A DNA stretch of 64,000 bases from Alistipes sp. (GTDB lineage: Bacteria; Bacteroidota; Bacteroidia; Bacteroidales; Rikenellaceae): contig JAGAPT010000052.1 of the NCBI GenBank assembly GCA_017623115.1, positions 51,558-115,557 on the forward strand, written 5' to 3'. Under the pieces are notes generated by a model. The model saw only the letters and a list, made by a program, of their open reading frames with translations. It made no database searches and was not told where the DNA came from. Both the position numbers and the translations under genes were made by a program. Of the stretch, positions 27,358 to 35,992 are shown piece by piece; the first letter of the stretch is position 1, and each line of letters starts with the position of its first letter.

Positions 27358-28599
27358 ATGAAGAAACGGAATATTGTCCTGCTGCTGTTGGTGCTCATCA
27401 GCGTCGTTACGTTCCTCGACCGCATCAACATTACGATGGCATCGCAGGATATCATGACCGAGCTGGGGCTCAGCGAGTCGCAGTGGGGTTGGGTGCTGTC
27501 GGTCTTTACGATTTCGTATGGCCTGATGCAGGTTCCTCTCGGTGTGTGGGGCGATAAACGGGGTTACCGCCTCGTGTTGGCTCTCATCGTGCTCTGGTGG
27601 TCGCTCTTTACGGGTCTGACGGGTCTGGCATGGAGTTTCGGCTCGTTGTTGGTGATCCGCTTTATGTTCGGTATTGGCGAGGCCGGCTCCTATCCTTGTA
27701 TGACGGGTGTGGTCGTGAAGTGGTATAAGCAACACGAGACCTCGACTGCACAAGGCTACATTTGGGCAGCCAGCCGTATGGGTGGTGCGCTCACGCCCTT
27801 CATTGTGTTGCCGGTGCTGACCCTGCTCGGCTGGCATTGGGCCTTCTATCTGTTGGCGGCCGTGGGCGTTGTCTGGGCTGCAGGATGGTACTTCTGGTTC
27901 CGTGATAAACCGGCCGAAGTGAAAGGCATTACCGATGAGGAGTTGGCGACGCTCCCCGAGGCTGCCCGGCAGGAGATTAAGAAGGTGGCTATTCCGTGGC
28001 GACGGATGATGCAGAATCGCCAATTCTGGCTCATTTTGGCCATGTACTTCTTCTATGCGTGGGGTAGCTGGTTCTTCTTCTCGTGGTTCCCGCGCTTTAT
28101 GGAGGTGGGTCGTGGCTTCGATAAGAGCGAGCTGACCTACGTCATCGCCATACCCTTTGTGATGTCGATGGTGGGCAACATTGCCGGTGGCTACCTCTCC
28201 TCAAAACTCTCGCTGAAATATGGCCTGAAGGTGGGCCGTCGCCTGCTGGGTGTGGGCGGCTTGGCCGTTTCGGCACTCTTCATGTTCCTGGCCGCCTTTA
28301 TTCCGGGTAAGACCGAGGTCTTTATCTTCCTCTCATTGGCCTTTGGCGTTATCGACTTGATGTTGCCCTCGGCATGGGCTATTTGTAGCGACATCGGTGG
28401 CCGCTACTCGGGTGCTGTGTCGGGTGCCATGAATACGGCGGGTAATATCGGTGGTTTTGTGTGCGCTACGGCCTTTGGTTACCTGATAGAGGCTACGGGT
28501 AATTACAACGTACCCCTCTTCGTGATTACAGCCATGTTGGCGATCTCTGCGCTGCTGTTCTTCGCCATCAATCCTACGAAACAACTGGTGGAGGAGTAA
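27358..28599 (+). CDS. MFS transporter, ACS (anion:cation symporter) family
   Basis: 413 residues with twelve predicted membrane segments. The opening LDRINITMASQDIMTELGL and GDKRGYR between helices 2 and 3 are typical of the ACS group that imports sugar acids such as galactonate, glucarate or hexuronates. It is in an operon with the racemase-like gene, consistent with uptake of an organic or sugar acid that is then processed by the cytoplasmic enzymes nearby. The substrate itself cannot be read from the sequence. Confidence 0.85.
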   Translation: MKKRNIVLLLLVLISVVTFLDRINITMASQDIMTELGLSESQWGWVLSVFTISYGLMQVPLGVWGDKRGYRLVLALIVLWWSLFTGLTGLAWSFGSLLVIRFMFGIGEAGSYPCMTGVVVKWYKQHETSTAQGYIWAASRMGGALTPFIVLPVLTLLGWHWAFYLLAAVGVVWAAGWYFWFRDKPAEVKGITDEELATLPEAARQEIKKVAIPWRRMMQNRQFWLILAMYFFYAWGSWFFFSWFPRFMEVGRGFDKSELTYVIAIPFVMSMVGNIAGGYLSSKLSLKYGLKVGRRLLGVGGLAVSALFMFLAAFIPGKTEVFIFLSLAFGVIDLMLPSAWAICSDIGGRYSGAVSGAMNTAGNIGGFVCATAFGYLIEATGNYNVPLFVITAMLAISALLFFAINPTKQLVEE

Positions 28600-28621
28600 C
28601 CATAAGAGAAATTGAAAGCAT

Positions 28622-28657
28622 GAGGGGCTGCTCAACCATGACGTTGAGCAGCCCCTC
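28622..28657. terminator. Bidirectional stem-loop between convergent transporter and kinase genes
   Basis: GAGGGGCTGCTCAAC (28622-28636) pairs perfectly with GTTGAGCAGCCCCTC (28643-28657) around a 6-base loop. There is no clear T-run on either side. Confidence 0.75.
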
Positions 28658-28673
28658 GTTCTGTCAGGGTGAG

Positions 28674-30080
28674 TTAAGCGCGCAGTCGCTCTACCACCTC
28701 GCGTAGGGTTTCTACCGCCCCCACATTACCGGGGAAGATGACATACCGCATTTGGGGGAAGGGCCCCTTGCTATCGGTACGGATAGTCGGGATACCGGCT
28801 GCTGCCTGTCCCTCGACACGCGCCATGCGCACGGCTAAACTATGTGTCAGAATGTCGTGTGAGGTGATACCGCCCTTCGATACCAGAAAATCGGGATGGA
28901 AGGGGAGGGAGCGTACGGCTTCGACCAGGAATTGGGATATTTTGATGCCCAAGGCTTGGCGTTGTGCCACATCGTTGCATCGTACCTCCTTGCGGGAGGT
29001 GTAGAGCACGGGGATGATACCTGCATTGTAGTGCGTTTGTGCCTGCTGCATGGTACGCTGCATGAGTGTCGGGTCATCGTTGAGAATCGCCTCGACGTCA
29101 ATCTCGATACCGGCAACATGGGGTGAGGCGAGTAACGCTAGCAATTGCTCGGTACTCTTCTTGACGTGGGAACCTACGACCACCACACCTTGCGCCCCCT
29201 TTGTGGGTGCTGCGACATATCCCTGCTCTTCGATGCCGCTCAAGGCCTTCGGGAGCGACGAGGAACTGCGGATAATGCCATATTGCTCCTGCTTGTCGGG
29301 CGTAAACTGCAACAAGATCGCTTTGGCCAAGACACCTAAATCGCCGTAGTCGAGCGAGTCGAAGGAGATGCAGCGTGCAGCAGCGTGTTGCTGCAGTCGG
29401 GAGGCTATTGCCTCGGGTGTTGTCGAGCGCAACTCCGTTAAGGTGATGTGCATGAGTTCCTCCGTGCGGATAGTTCCACGGCCCTTTTCGACGATATATT
29501 CGGTCAGTCGGGCGTTTTGGTAGCCAAAGACGTTGTCGCGTGCAAATTCGGTTTCGTTGACCGGAATCAGCTCCTCGTTGTTGCGCATGTAGTGTACCCC
29601 TTCGATGGTCATGCGCCCGGCCTCGAAGAAAGAGGGGATGAAGAGCAACGGGAAACAGGGCTCCAGATGTTGTTCGGCAAGTACCGTCCGTATCGTATCT
29701 GGTTCGGCGGGGAAGTGGCCGCGTAGCGTCGAGTCGCTACGGCTGATAAAGAGCAGGTTGTAGTGCAACGTGCGGTTAGCTTCCAACACCGCCTCGACGG
29801 CCTGGCGTACCACCTTGCGAGCATCCTCTTCGGTCATGGCCCGACTATTGACCAGCAGGTAGAAGAAAGGTTCCTCGTCCTGCAACGCCTCGGTGATATG
29901 TGCTACGTTCGGCTCGGTGAGAAACAGACATCCGTGCACGGTCTGGATACCCGTCGGATCGTCGTCGATGACCACGATACGGATGCGTCGTTCGAGTAGC
30001 AACGCACGAATCTCCTGCGGGCAAACCTGCCTTGCAGGGGATGCGTAGCGTGTTAGCATATCTTGGTAGGAGAGGGCCAT
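28674..30080 (-). CDS. DUF1537 four-carbon acid sugar kinase family protein
   Basis: 468 residues. The N-terminal substrate-binding half has VIDDDPTGIQT (about 36-46) and the family motif SRSDSTLRGHF. The C-terminal nucleotide-binding half has GVVVVGSHVKKSTEQL and SKGGITSHD. Family members phosphorylate erythronate, threonate or 3-oxo tetronates with ATP. Usual partners (PdxA2-type dehydrogenase, class II aldolase, OtnI) are absent here. Its ATG abuts the BKACE stop with no gap, so it is translationally coupled to that gene and probably acts in the same pathway. Confidence 0.9.
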   Translation of the reverse strand: MALSYQDMLTRYASPARQVCPQEIRALLLERRIRIVVIDDDPTGIQTVHGCLFLTEPNVAHITEALQDEEPFFYLLVNSRAMTEEDARKVVRQAVEAVLEANRTLHYNLLFISRSDSTLRGHFPAEPDTIRTVLAEQHLEPCFPLLFIPSFFEAGRMTIEGVHYMRNNEELIPVNETEFARDNVFGYQNARLTEYIVEKGRGTIRTEELMHITLTELRSTTPEAIASRLQQHAAARCISFDSLDYGDLGVLAKAILLQFTPDKQEQYGIIRSSSSLPKALSGIEEQGYVAAPTKGAQGVVVVGSHVKKSTEQLLALLASPHVAGIEIDVEAILNDDPTLMQRTMQQAQTHYNAGIIPVLYTSRKEVRCNDVAQRQALGIKISQFLVEAVRSLPFHPDFLVSKGGITSHDILTHSLAVRMARVEGQAAAGIPTIRTDSKGPFPQMRYVIFPGNVGAVETLREVVERLRA

Positions 30081-30923
30081 CTATCCGCGCAATTTCGTGA
30101 TACCCAATATTTCACGAGCCTCGGCCGGTGTTGCCGGCTCACAGCCCAGCGCACGCACCAACTCCACCAGCTTCTTTACGAGGAAGGCGTTGCTTGGGGC
30201 GGTCTTTCCCTCTTCGTAGTAGAAACTATCCTCGAAACCGACACGTACCACGCTGGCACCCATTGCAATGGCGTAGCCCAGGAAATGCAGGTCCTTCATC
30301 GAGTCGTTGTTGAGGCCCCACTCGGCACCCTGCTCCATGAGCGAAACCATATAACCCAGGTTGCGAGGTGTGTCGCTCAAGTTGCTGGCTGTGCCCGTAC
30401 CCAAGCAGAAGTTGTAGTGCATCGGGCGGTCGAGCACTCCCTCGTCAGCCAACTTCGAGCAGGTCTCCACCATGCTCAAATCGAAAATCTCCATTTCGGG
30501 AACCACCTTTGTCTCCCGCATGCGACCGGCCCAGTAGCGAATTTCGGGCAACGTGTTTACATAGACGCTTTCGCCGAAGTTCACCGAGCCCATGTTGAGG
30601 GAAGCCACCTCGACACGCGGCTCGTTGAGGCATACGCTGCGCTCCTCGAGTGAAAGGGTCGAGAGCCCACCTGTCGAGCCCTGAATCACGATGTCGCTCT
30701 TGGCGGCAATCAGGTCGAGGGTCTGGCTGAAGGTTGTGAGGTCAAAGGTCTGTTCGCCCGTGAGGTCACGCACGTGCAGGTGTACCATCGAGGCTCCCTC
30801 GGCAGCACACGCTGCGACATCCTCGGCAATCTCCTCGGGTGTCAGCGGATTTTTCGAGCCCTCGGGTACGGGTTTCCCCACATGACATACGGGGGCTACG
30901 GTAACAACGATTTTACGTTTCAT
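30081..30923 (-). CDS. BKACE family (DUF849) beta-keto acid cleavage enzyme
   Basis: 280 residues. The family motif VHLHVRD with metal-binding His48 and His50 is present, as are VITVAP-type KIVVTVAP, IQGSTGG, ASLNMGSVNFG and VRVGFEDSFYY. BKACE enzymes use acetyl-CoA to cleave beta-keto acids, for example 3-keto-5-aminohexanoate in lysine fermentation, releasing acetoacetate and an acyl-CoA. The typical lysine-fermentation genes are not present, so the substrate is probably different. It heads a two-gene operon with the DUF1537 kinase under a promoter at 30946-30975. Confidence 0.9.
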   Translation of the reverse strand: MKRKIVVTVAPVCHVGKPVPEGSKNPLTPEEIAEDVAACAAEGASMVHLHVRDLTGEQTFDLTTFSQTLDLIAAKSDIVIQGSTGGLSTLSLEERSVCLNEPRVEVASLNMGSVNFGESVYVNTLPEIRYWAGRMRETKVVPEMEIFDLSMVETCSKLADEGVLDRPMHYNFCLGTGTASNLSDTPRNLGYMVSLMEQGAEWGLNNDSMKDLHFLGYAIAMGASVVRVGFEDSFYYEEGKTAPSNAFLVKKLVELVRALGCEPATPAEAREILGITKLRG

Positions 30924-30945
30924 AGGTTGCGTGTTTTAGTTTCTA

Positions 30946-30975
30946 CAAAGATACGATTTTCGGGGGAATATCAAA
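30946..30975 (-). promoter_or_regulatory. Promoter of the BKACE-kinase operon
   Basis: Minus strand TTTG (30975-30972), 18 bases, TATCTTTG (30953-30946). It lies 22 bases before the ATG at 30923. Confidence 0.75.
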
Positions 30976-30989
30976 ATGCCGTGGCGCAT

Positions 30990-31023
30990 AAAAAAACGAG
31001 TTGCACGAATATCGTGCAACTCG
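30990..31023 (-). terminator. Rho-independent terminator of the DUF3575 operon
   Basis: CGAGTTGCACGA (30997-31008) pairs perfectly with TCGTGCAACTCG (31012-31023), 12 bp with a 3-base loop. On the minus strand it is followed by seven T. It is separated from the last stop (31135) by the tandem repeat region. Confidence 0.9.
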
Positions 31024-31040
31024 CTATATATATAAATATA

Positions 31041-31115
31041 GGTATTCCTGCTTAATAGCAGCGCCTCCTTTTAATAACGGAACGCCTGGGAATAACAGAC
31101 TCCCACTTAATAGCC
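31041..31115. repeat. Four-unit degenerate 18-19 nt tandem repeat
   Basis: Units at 31041-31059, 31060-31078, 31079-31096 and 31097-31115. Read on the minus strand each starts G(C/T)TATT: GCTATTAAGCAGG, GTTATTAAAAGG, GTTATTCCCAGG, GGCTATTAAGTGGG. The first unit can fold as CTGC-TTAATA-GCAG and the last two as GGGA/TCCC. It lies in the 3' untranslated region between the last DUF6562 stop and the terminator. Confidence 0.6.
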
Positions 31116-31134
31116 CCCCCCCTCAGCCGATTGT

Positions 31135-32055
31135 TTAGGGAACGGGGATGTAGTTGACCACTCGATTGCCGCTCGTGGCATCGTAGGAGGTCAGCAGCGA
31201 TCCCATGATGTTGGTGGCGTGGTTGCGTTCCATCGTGACGGCCGTGAAGGGCTCCGTGCCGACATATTTGTCGTGAGCCAGATTGCGGAATTTCAACGAT
31301 ACGTTGACCGCTCCCTGCGGCGTAGCCGGCAAGAGGTATGCCGAAGCGATGTATTTGTAGGTGTTGCCTTTGACCTCGATAGTCGCATCTGCACCGCTAT
31401 GTGGTGTTGCCCAATCGAAGGTGATATCGGTCAGTGTGCCTGCAGGAGCACCATACTCATCACCTCCGAAGAAGTCCAGACGTGCATAACTCTGCGTGGA
31501 GAGTTGTGTTTCGTGTAGGTCAAAACCCAACGCTGCGGCAGCGTCATAGTCAGAGATACCGATGTTCAGTTGTGCGAAGGGACGCTTGAGTTCGATGCGT
31601 TCCGGCGTTCCGCTTTGGTTGACCTGATAGCCCTTGCGCACAAAGATAAAGGCATCGCGTTGCTCGTCGTTACCTGTCAGGTGGTTATTCCAATCGATGG
31701 CTACATAGCCCGCCTCGGGATGGAAGGTGTAGGGAGCACGCTCAGCCTGCACCCAGAATACAATGTCGTAGGTGAAACCCGAAATCAACGGCAGGGTGAG
31801 GATTGTACTCTCGGAGAATGGCATCGGCTCACCAAGATTCGAGGAGATAGCCTCGTTGTTTCCCTGCTCGTAGATAGCATAATAGAGGCGATTGGCAGTC
31901 ATGCCATCGGCGACCCCGCGAAACGAGATGTCGACCGGCAGGGTCGGGATGAAGGTTACGGCAACCTCCTTTTGTTGCGTCTCCGTGTGCTCGCTACAAG
32001 CAATGAACAACATCGCAAGCACTCCGAATATCATGGGGCGAAACAGGTGTTTCAT
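31135..32055 (-). CDS. DUF6562 surface lipoprotein, fimbria-like locus
   Basis: 306 residues from the ATG at 32055; another ATG directly precedes it. MKHLFRPMIFGVLAMLFIAC gives a lipobox (FIAC). The DUF6562 pattern is recognisable: LYYAIYEQGNNEAIS, FTYDIVFWVQAERAPYTF, RDAFIFVRKG, ELKRPFAQLNIGISDYDAA and an end ATNIMGSLLT. Similar proteins accompany fimbrial anchor genes in Bacteroidales. It is the third gene of the DUF3575 operon, 15 bases after its neighbour. The exact role is unknown. Confidence 0.7.
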   Translation of the reverse strand: MKHLFRPMIFGVLAMLFIACSEHTETQQKEVAVTFIPTLPVDISFRGVADGMTANRLYYAIYEQGNNEAISSNLGEPMPFSESTILTLPLISGFTYDIVFWVQAERAPYTFHPEAGYVAIDWNNHLTGNDEQRDAFIFVRKGYQVNQSGTPERIELKRPFAQLNIGISDYDAAAALGFDLHETQLSTQSYARLDFFGGDEYGAPAGTLTDITFDWATPHSGADATIEVKGNTYKYIASAYLLPATPQGAVNVSLKFRNLAHDKYVGTEPFTAVTMERNHATNIMGSLLTSYDATSGNRVVNYIPVP

Positions 32056-32070
32056 CATAATTTGTACGTC

Positions 32071-33129
32071 TTAATCAACAATATAATCGTAGTCCTCCCC
32101 GTCAAAATCGGGATCGATGCCGACACCACCACCGGCCGAAGCGGTCAGGAAGGCTCCGCGTACGGTGGTTAACTTACTGCGTGTGATGGGTACCTCGACG
32201 TAGTTGGGTATCGAGGTGATGTGTGTGCCATCTTTGTCATAGGCGTGCAGTCGAATCCAAACCGACGATGATGTACCATTGACAAAGACATAGTCGAATC
32301 CCAACTCGGCCTCGTCGCCTCCCAGCAGGGTAATCTTCGAGTCGAAGGTCTGCCCTGGCTCGTAGGTGCGGCTCGGTTTGTTGCGGTGGATGTCGAATAC
32401 ATAGGGCATCCAGCTCTCATACTCGAAGACGATGCGGAAATCATCGAAATCGACACGCGATGAGGCTGAACGACCCTCCTTGGCTGCCAGCTTGTTGCGC
32501 AGGTCGACCACATATTGGGCAAACTCCTCGAGGTCGGTGGTGATGAAATTAAACTTGGCCAGCGGGCGATGCATCTGAATCGTGGCATCGATGTAGTGGT
32601 CAGTCGAGGTCTCGAGGACAGGAACATCGATGTCTACCTCGCCTACAAAAGCATCGCGCATATCGTTGTTGGCGACGTGGTTGCCCTCCGAGTCGGTCAG
32701 CAACGTCACGGTGGTGAAGTTGTCCGTTTGATAGAATTTGTGTGCCGTCGAGCCTTGGTCGGTGTAATCGGCCCAGGCAATCAGGCGATATGAACCGCCT
32801 CCGGCGATGGCAATCGTCTCCTCATGGTCGAGATTCAACACATCATCCTTCGTGAAGGTAAACTGATAGTCGGGAGCCTCCGTATTGTAGTTGCCGTTGT
32901 CGTCGAGCAGGAAGGCGCGTACCTGATAGCGTACATCATAATCCTCGAACGAGGAGGAGGTACGTCCGGTATAGGGAACCTCTTGGTAGAGGGGCATAGC
33001 TGTATCGAAGAGCAACTTGAGTCGCACCTGAACCGGTTTGTAGGGCCCCGGCCACTCATGTACCTTGCACCCTGTGCAGGCCAAGAGCAGGAGCACTCCC
33101 GTTAAGAGATATGTAGTGATATGCTTCAT
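32071..33129 (-). CDS. DUF6562-like surface lipoprotein, fimbria-like locus
   Basis: 352 residues. MKHITTYLLTGVLLLLACTGC contains a lipobox (CTGC), then KVHEWPGPYKP, a pattern seen in FimB/Mfa2-like anchors. The body has GSYRLIAWADYTD, MRDAFVGEV and MHRPLAKFNFITTDL, parallel to the motifs of the next gene product, so the two are distant paralogues. The C-terminus is acidic (DPDFDGEDYDYIVD). It starts 5 bases after the DUF3575 gene. It may be a minor or anchoring subunit; this is inference from context. Confidence 0.62.
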   Translation of the reverse strand: MKHITTYLLTGVLLLLACTGCKVHEWPGPYKPVQVRLKLLFDTAMPLYQEVPYTGRTSSSFEDYDVRYQVRAFLLDDNGNYNTEAPDYQFTFTKDDVLNLDHEETIAIAGGGSYRLIAWADYTDQGSTAHKFYQTDNFTTVTLLTDSEGNHVANNDMRDAFVGEVDIDVPVLETSTDHYIDATIQMHRPLAKFNFITTDLEEFAQYVVDLRNKLAAKEGRSASSRVDFDDFRIVFEYESWMPYVFDIHRNKPSRTYEPGQTFDSKITLLGGDEAELGFDYVFVNGTSSSVWIRLHAYDKDGTHITSIPNYVEVPITRSKLTTVRGAFLTASAGGGVGIDPDFDGEDYDYIVD

Positions 33130-33134
33130 CTGTC

Positions 33135-34355
33135 CTATTTCTTGGAGTAGAAACTATACGAGAAGTTGACGGCAACATTGTCCAAGACAAACTTGGTGCG
33201 GTGGCGGTCGATGACTGCTCGCAGACCGTTCTTCTGGTTGTAAAACTTATCGTAGCGTACGTCGTAGAGACCGCATCCGGCCGTGAACTCCACCTTCCAG
33301 CGGTTGCTCTTGCTGATGGGCATGCGGTAGCCGACATTCAGACCTCCACCCCAAGCCGGCGTCTCTTTGTCGTGGTCTTGAATGCGGTATTTGCCGTTGA
33401 CGGCGTAGTTGTAGTAGACCAAGCCGAGGTGAGCACCCACGAAGAGACCATCCTCCTTGCCAAACCAATAGCGCACCTCGGGGTAGATACCGAACATGCG
33501 GAATTTGACTTTGTGCGAGAAGTAGTCCAGGCCCGAGAAGTAAATCGGCAGGTTGAACGACCAGTGCTCGGCCAAATCGACCTCGAAGGCGACATTGGGA
33601 ACCAACATAGCCCATCCGATGGCATTGCTCTTGATGAGCCATTCACGACGCCAGCCCTCCTCTTCGGGCAGCGGGTCCGCATGCACCTTGGTCGGAGTGA
33701 TGGCCATGGGCGGCAGGGGTGCTGTCAGATTCAGCGGCTGGGCATAGACCATATCTTCGGGAACATCAATGCCGAGCGAAACCACGATGTCGAATTTACG
33801 CAGGTAGGGGAAGAAGTGTTTCAACATGTAGTCCCACACCTTGCCCTCGTGGAGTCGTTTCATGCGCCATTTACAATCGATAGCCTCCTCTTCGCTCATC
33901 GTGCGGCCATCCGCCTCGTGCAGAATGGCGAGTACCTCCTCGCGATAGGGCATATCCGACGCCTCGACCATACGGGCCAATGAGGCGTAGTCCTCATTCA
34001 TGAGTACGACATTCTCTGCCCTGGGGGCGATGTTTACACGTTGACGCAGGTATGCGGTAATGGTCTCGGCGCGCTTTTCAGCCAGACGCTGGTTGTTCTC
34101 GACCTCACCCTCGGGCGACGCACCGGATTTGCAGATAACCTTTAGGATGGTCGTATCCGAACTATTCTCAATGGCTAAAACTCGCTCAATAAACGCCTCT
34201 ACGCGCTGCCCGTTATCCATGTAGGAGGCATCCCATGTGGCATGACCTTGGCGGAAATAGACCATCAGCGAGTCTTTGGCAAATTTCTGCTTAACCTCTT
34301 GAGCCGAGAGTGCCCAAGTGGACATCAAACAGAGCAGTATGAGTAGACGTTTCAT
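33135..34355 (-). CDS. DUF3575 outer-membrane protein with OmpA-like N-terminal segment
   Basis: 406 residues from the ATG at 34355; a TTG two codons upstream is less likely. A signal peptide ends near LSAQE. The N-terminal 150 residues resemble an OmpA/MotB-type fold (VYFRQGHATWDASYMDNG, RLAEKRAETITAYLRQR). The C-terminal 190 residues are a DUF3575 beta-barrel (NVAFEVDLAEHWSFNLPIYFS, GIYPEVRYWFG, final NVAVNFSYSFY). DUF3575 genes commonly head Bacteroidales fimbrial operons, and here two DUF6562 lipoproteins follow within 16 bases. It may anchor or export the appendage. Confidence 0.8.
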   Translation of the reverse strand: MKRLLILLCLMSTWALSAQEVKQKFAKDSLMVYFRQGHATWDASYMDNGQRVEAFIERVLAIENSSDTTILKVICKSGASPEGEVENNQRLAEKRAETITAYLRQRVNIAPRAENVVLMNEDYASLARMVEASDMPYREEVLAILHEADGRTMSEEEAIDCKWRMKRLHEGKVWDYMLKHFFPYLRKFDIVVSLGIDVPEDMVYAQPLNLTAPLPPMAITPTKVHADPLPEEEGWRREWLIKSNAIGWAMLVPNVAFEVDLAEHWSFNLPIYFSGLDYFSHKVKFRMFGIYPEVRYWFGKEDGLFVGAHLGLVYYNYAVNGKYRIQDHDKETPAWGGGLNVGYRMPISKSNRWKVEFTAGCGLYDVRYDKFYNQKNGLRAVIDRHRTKFVLDNVAVNFSYSFYSKK

Positions 34356-34488
34356 AGACAACGGATGCGCTTTCGTGTATTATTGTTCCTGACCTAACAA
34401 TCTCCTCCTCATTGGTGTAACAGCCTTTCGTGATGATTCTGACGCATAGGCTCCCGGTCTGGGGATGGAGTTGATATATACAGTCATG

Positions 34489-34520
34489 CAAAAATAGGGA
34501 AAAATCGGTGAATAGGCAAG
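34489..34520 (-). promoter_or_regulatory. Promoter of the DUF3575 operon
   Basis: Minus strand CTTG (34520-34517), 20 bases, TATTTTTG (34496-34489). The predicted start near 34482 leaves a leader of about 127 bases, long for this window, with room for regulation. The 34356-34647 gap otherwise holds only the inverted repeat at 34576-34603. Confidence 0.55.
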
Positions 34521-34575
34521 AAAATTTTGTGCTTTTTTTGATAAAAAAATGTTGGATAGTTCAGATTTCCCCATA

Positions 34576-34608
34576 TGTGCTAAAAAAAGAGCGATTTAGC
34601 ACATTTTT
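34576..34608. terminator. Possible stem-loop terminator downstream of fucP
   Basis: TGTGCTAAA (34576-34584) pairs with TTTAGCACA (34595-34603), 9 bp with a 10-base loop. It lies 45 bases after the FucP stop on the minus strand. A T-run follows on the plus strand and also lies inside the loop on the minus strand, so orientation and role are uncertain. Confidence 0.35.
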
Positions 34609-34647
34609 GTACCAAATCACTCCTTCTTTTCGGGAACTAATACTTAC

Positions 34648-35958
34648 TTAACGTACTTCGCGGGCTGTTGAGAATCCGTAGTACATCACGACCAGGAAAC
34701 AGAGGAGCGGCAGGATGAACGAGATATTCACTGCCGGCCAACCCAAGAGCATGCCTTGGTCGATAATCATGGCCTGTACGGGCGGCAGTACCGAGCCGCC
34801 CAGGATCGCCATAATCAGACCGGCAGCACCAAATTTGGCATCTTCGCCCATCCCCTCGAGGGCAATGCCGTAGATGGTGGGGAACATGAGCGACATGCAG
34901 GCTGAAACGGCTACCAGGCAGTACAATCCCACACGGCCGTCGATGGCAATCACACCGGCTGTAAAGGCCGTGGCAGCAATAGCCAAGATGGCCAGCAGGC
35001 GTCCCGGATGGATGTATTTGAGCAGGAAGGTGCAGACGAAACGGCTCGAGCAGAAGATAATCATGGCGATGATGTTGTAGCGTTGCGAGAGCACCTCGGC
35101 AGCCTTTTCGGCCATGCCTTCGGCCATGAATACGCGCGTGCCATACTGAATGATGAAGGTCCAGCACATGATTTGCGCACCGACATAGGCAAACTGGGCA
35201 ATCACACCATTGCGGTAGCGTTTCTGCAGGAAGATACGCTTGAGCGTCTTGAAAAGACCATCCTGCTTTGAACTCTCCTGTACCTTGGGCATGCGCACCA
35301 ACCAAATCAGCAGGAACATTGCTGCAATGACGGCACCGATAATCAAGTAAGGGGTGATGAGCACCTGCAGGTCGGCCTGCTTCATCGCCTCAAACTCTAC
35401 GTCGGTCAATTCGGCACGACCGGCCGTGTCAAGCGGATTGAGTTTGGCCTGGATGAAGTTCATCGCCACATACATACCGATGAGCGAACCCATTGGGTTG
35501 AAGGCCTGTGCCAGATTCAGACGTCGTGTAGCCGTTGCCTCCGAGCCCATCGAGAGGATGTAGGGGTTGGCACTCGTCTCAAGGAACGACAGACCGCATG
35601 TGAGGATGAAATAGGCCATCAGGAAGGGATAGTAACTACCGGTCATCTTCGCGGGGAAGAAGAGGAAGGCGCCAATGGCATAGAGACCCAGACCCATCAG
35701 GATGCCCGCCTTGTAGGAGTAGCGGCGGATGAACATGGCAGCCGGGAAGGCCATGGCGAAATAGCCGCCATAGAAGGCTACCTGCACCAATGCGCCATCC
35801 GTTACGCTCATGCGGAAAATCTTCGAGAAGGCCTTGACCATCGGGTTGGTGATGTCGTTGGCAAAGCCCCATAGGGCGAAGCACGAGGTAATCAGCATAA
35901 ACGGAATGAGATAGTTCACGCCGTTGTGCTTCAGAATCGATTCTTTGATTTTGTTCAT
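34648..35958 (-). CDS. FucP-type sugar:H+ symporter (MFS)
   Basis: 436 residues with twelve predicted membrane segments. FucP family hallmarks are visible: LITSCFALWGFANDITNPMV in helix 1, GYFAMAFPAAMFIRRYSYK, and GLSFLETSANPYILSMG, followed by RRLNLAQAFNPMG. Family members carry L-fucose, glucose/galactose or N-acetylglucosamine. Last gene of the operon that includes the UroD-like methyltransferases and a hexuronate-type transporter, 34 bases after ybaK. The true substrate may be a modified sugar. Confidence 0.88.
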   Translation of the reverse strand: MNKIKESILKHNGVNYLIPFMLITSCFALWGFANDITNPMVKAFSKIFRMSVTDGALVQVAFYGGYFAMAFPAAMFIRRYSYKAGILMGLGLYAIGAFLFFPAKMTGSYYPFLMAYFILTCGLSFLETSANPYILSMGSEATATRRLNLAQAFNPMGSLIGMYVAMNFIQAKLNPLDTAGRAELTDVEFEAMKQADLQVLITPYLIIGAVIAAMFLLIWLVRMPKVQESSKQDGLFKTLKRIFLQKRYRNGVIAQFAYVGAQIMCWTFIIQYGTRVFMAEGMAEKAAEVLSQRYNIIAMIIFCSSRFVCTFLLKYIHPGRLLAILAIAATAFTAGVIAIDGRVGLYCLVAVSACMSLMFPTIYGIALEGMGEDAKFGAAGLIMAILGGSVLPPVQAMIIDQGMLLGWPAVNISFILPLLCFLVVMYYGFSTAREVR

Positions 35959-35992
35959 GTTTAGGTTATTGTTTTGTGTGTTGATTTGTTCG

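Noticed and set aside
31041-31115. Possible CRISPR array
   Set aside because: Units are degenerate and directly adjacent with no spacers, and there are no cas genes in the window.
34380-34487. A 35-codon open frame in the leader of the DUF3575 operon, a possible regulatory leader peptide
   Set aside because: Its ATG (34487) lies upstream of the predicted transcription start near 34482, there is no supporting motif, and the sequence looks like chance.
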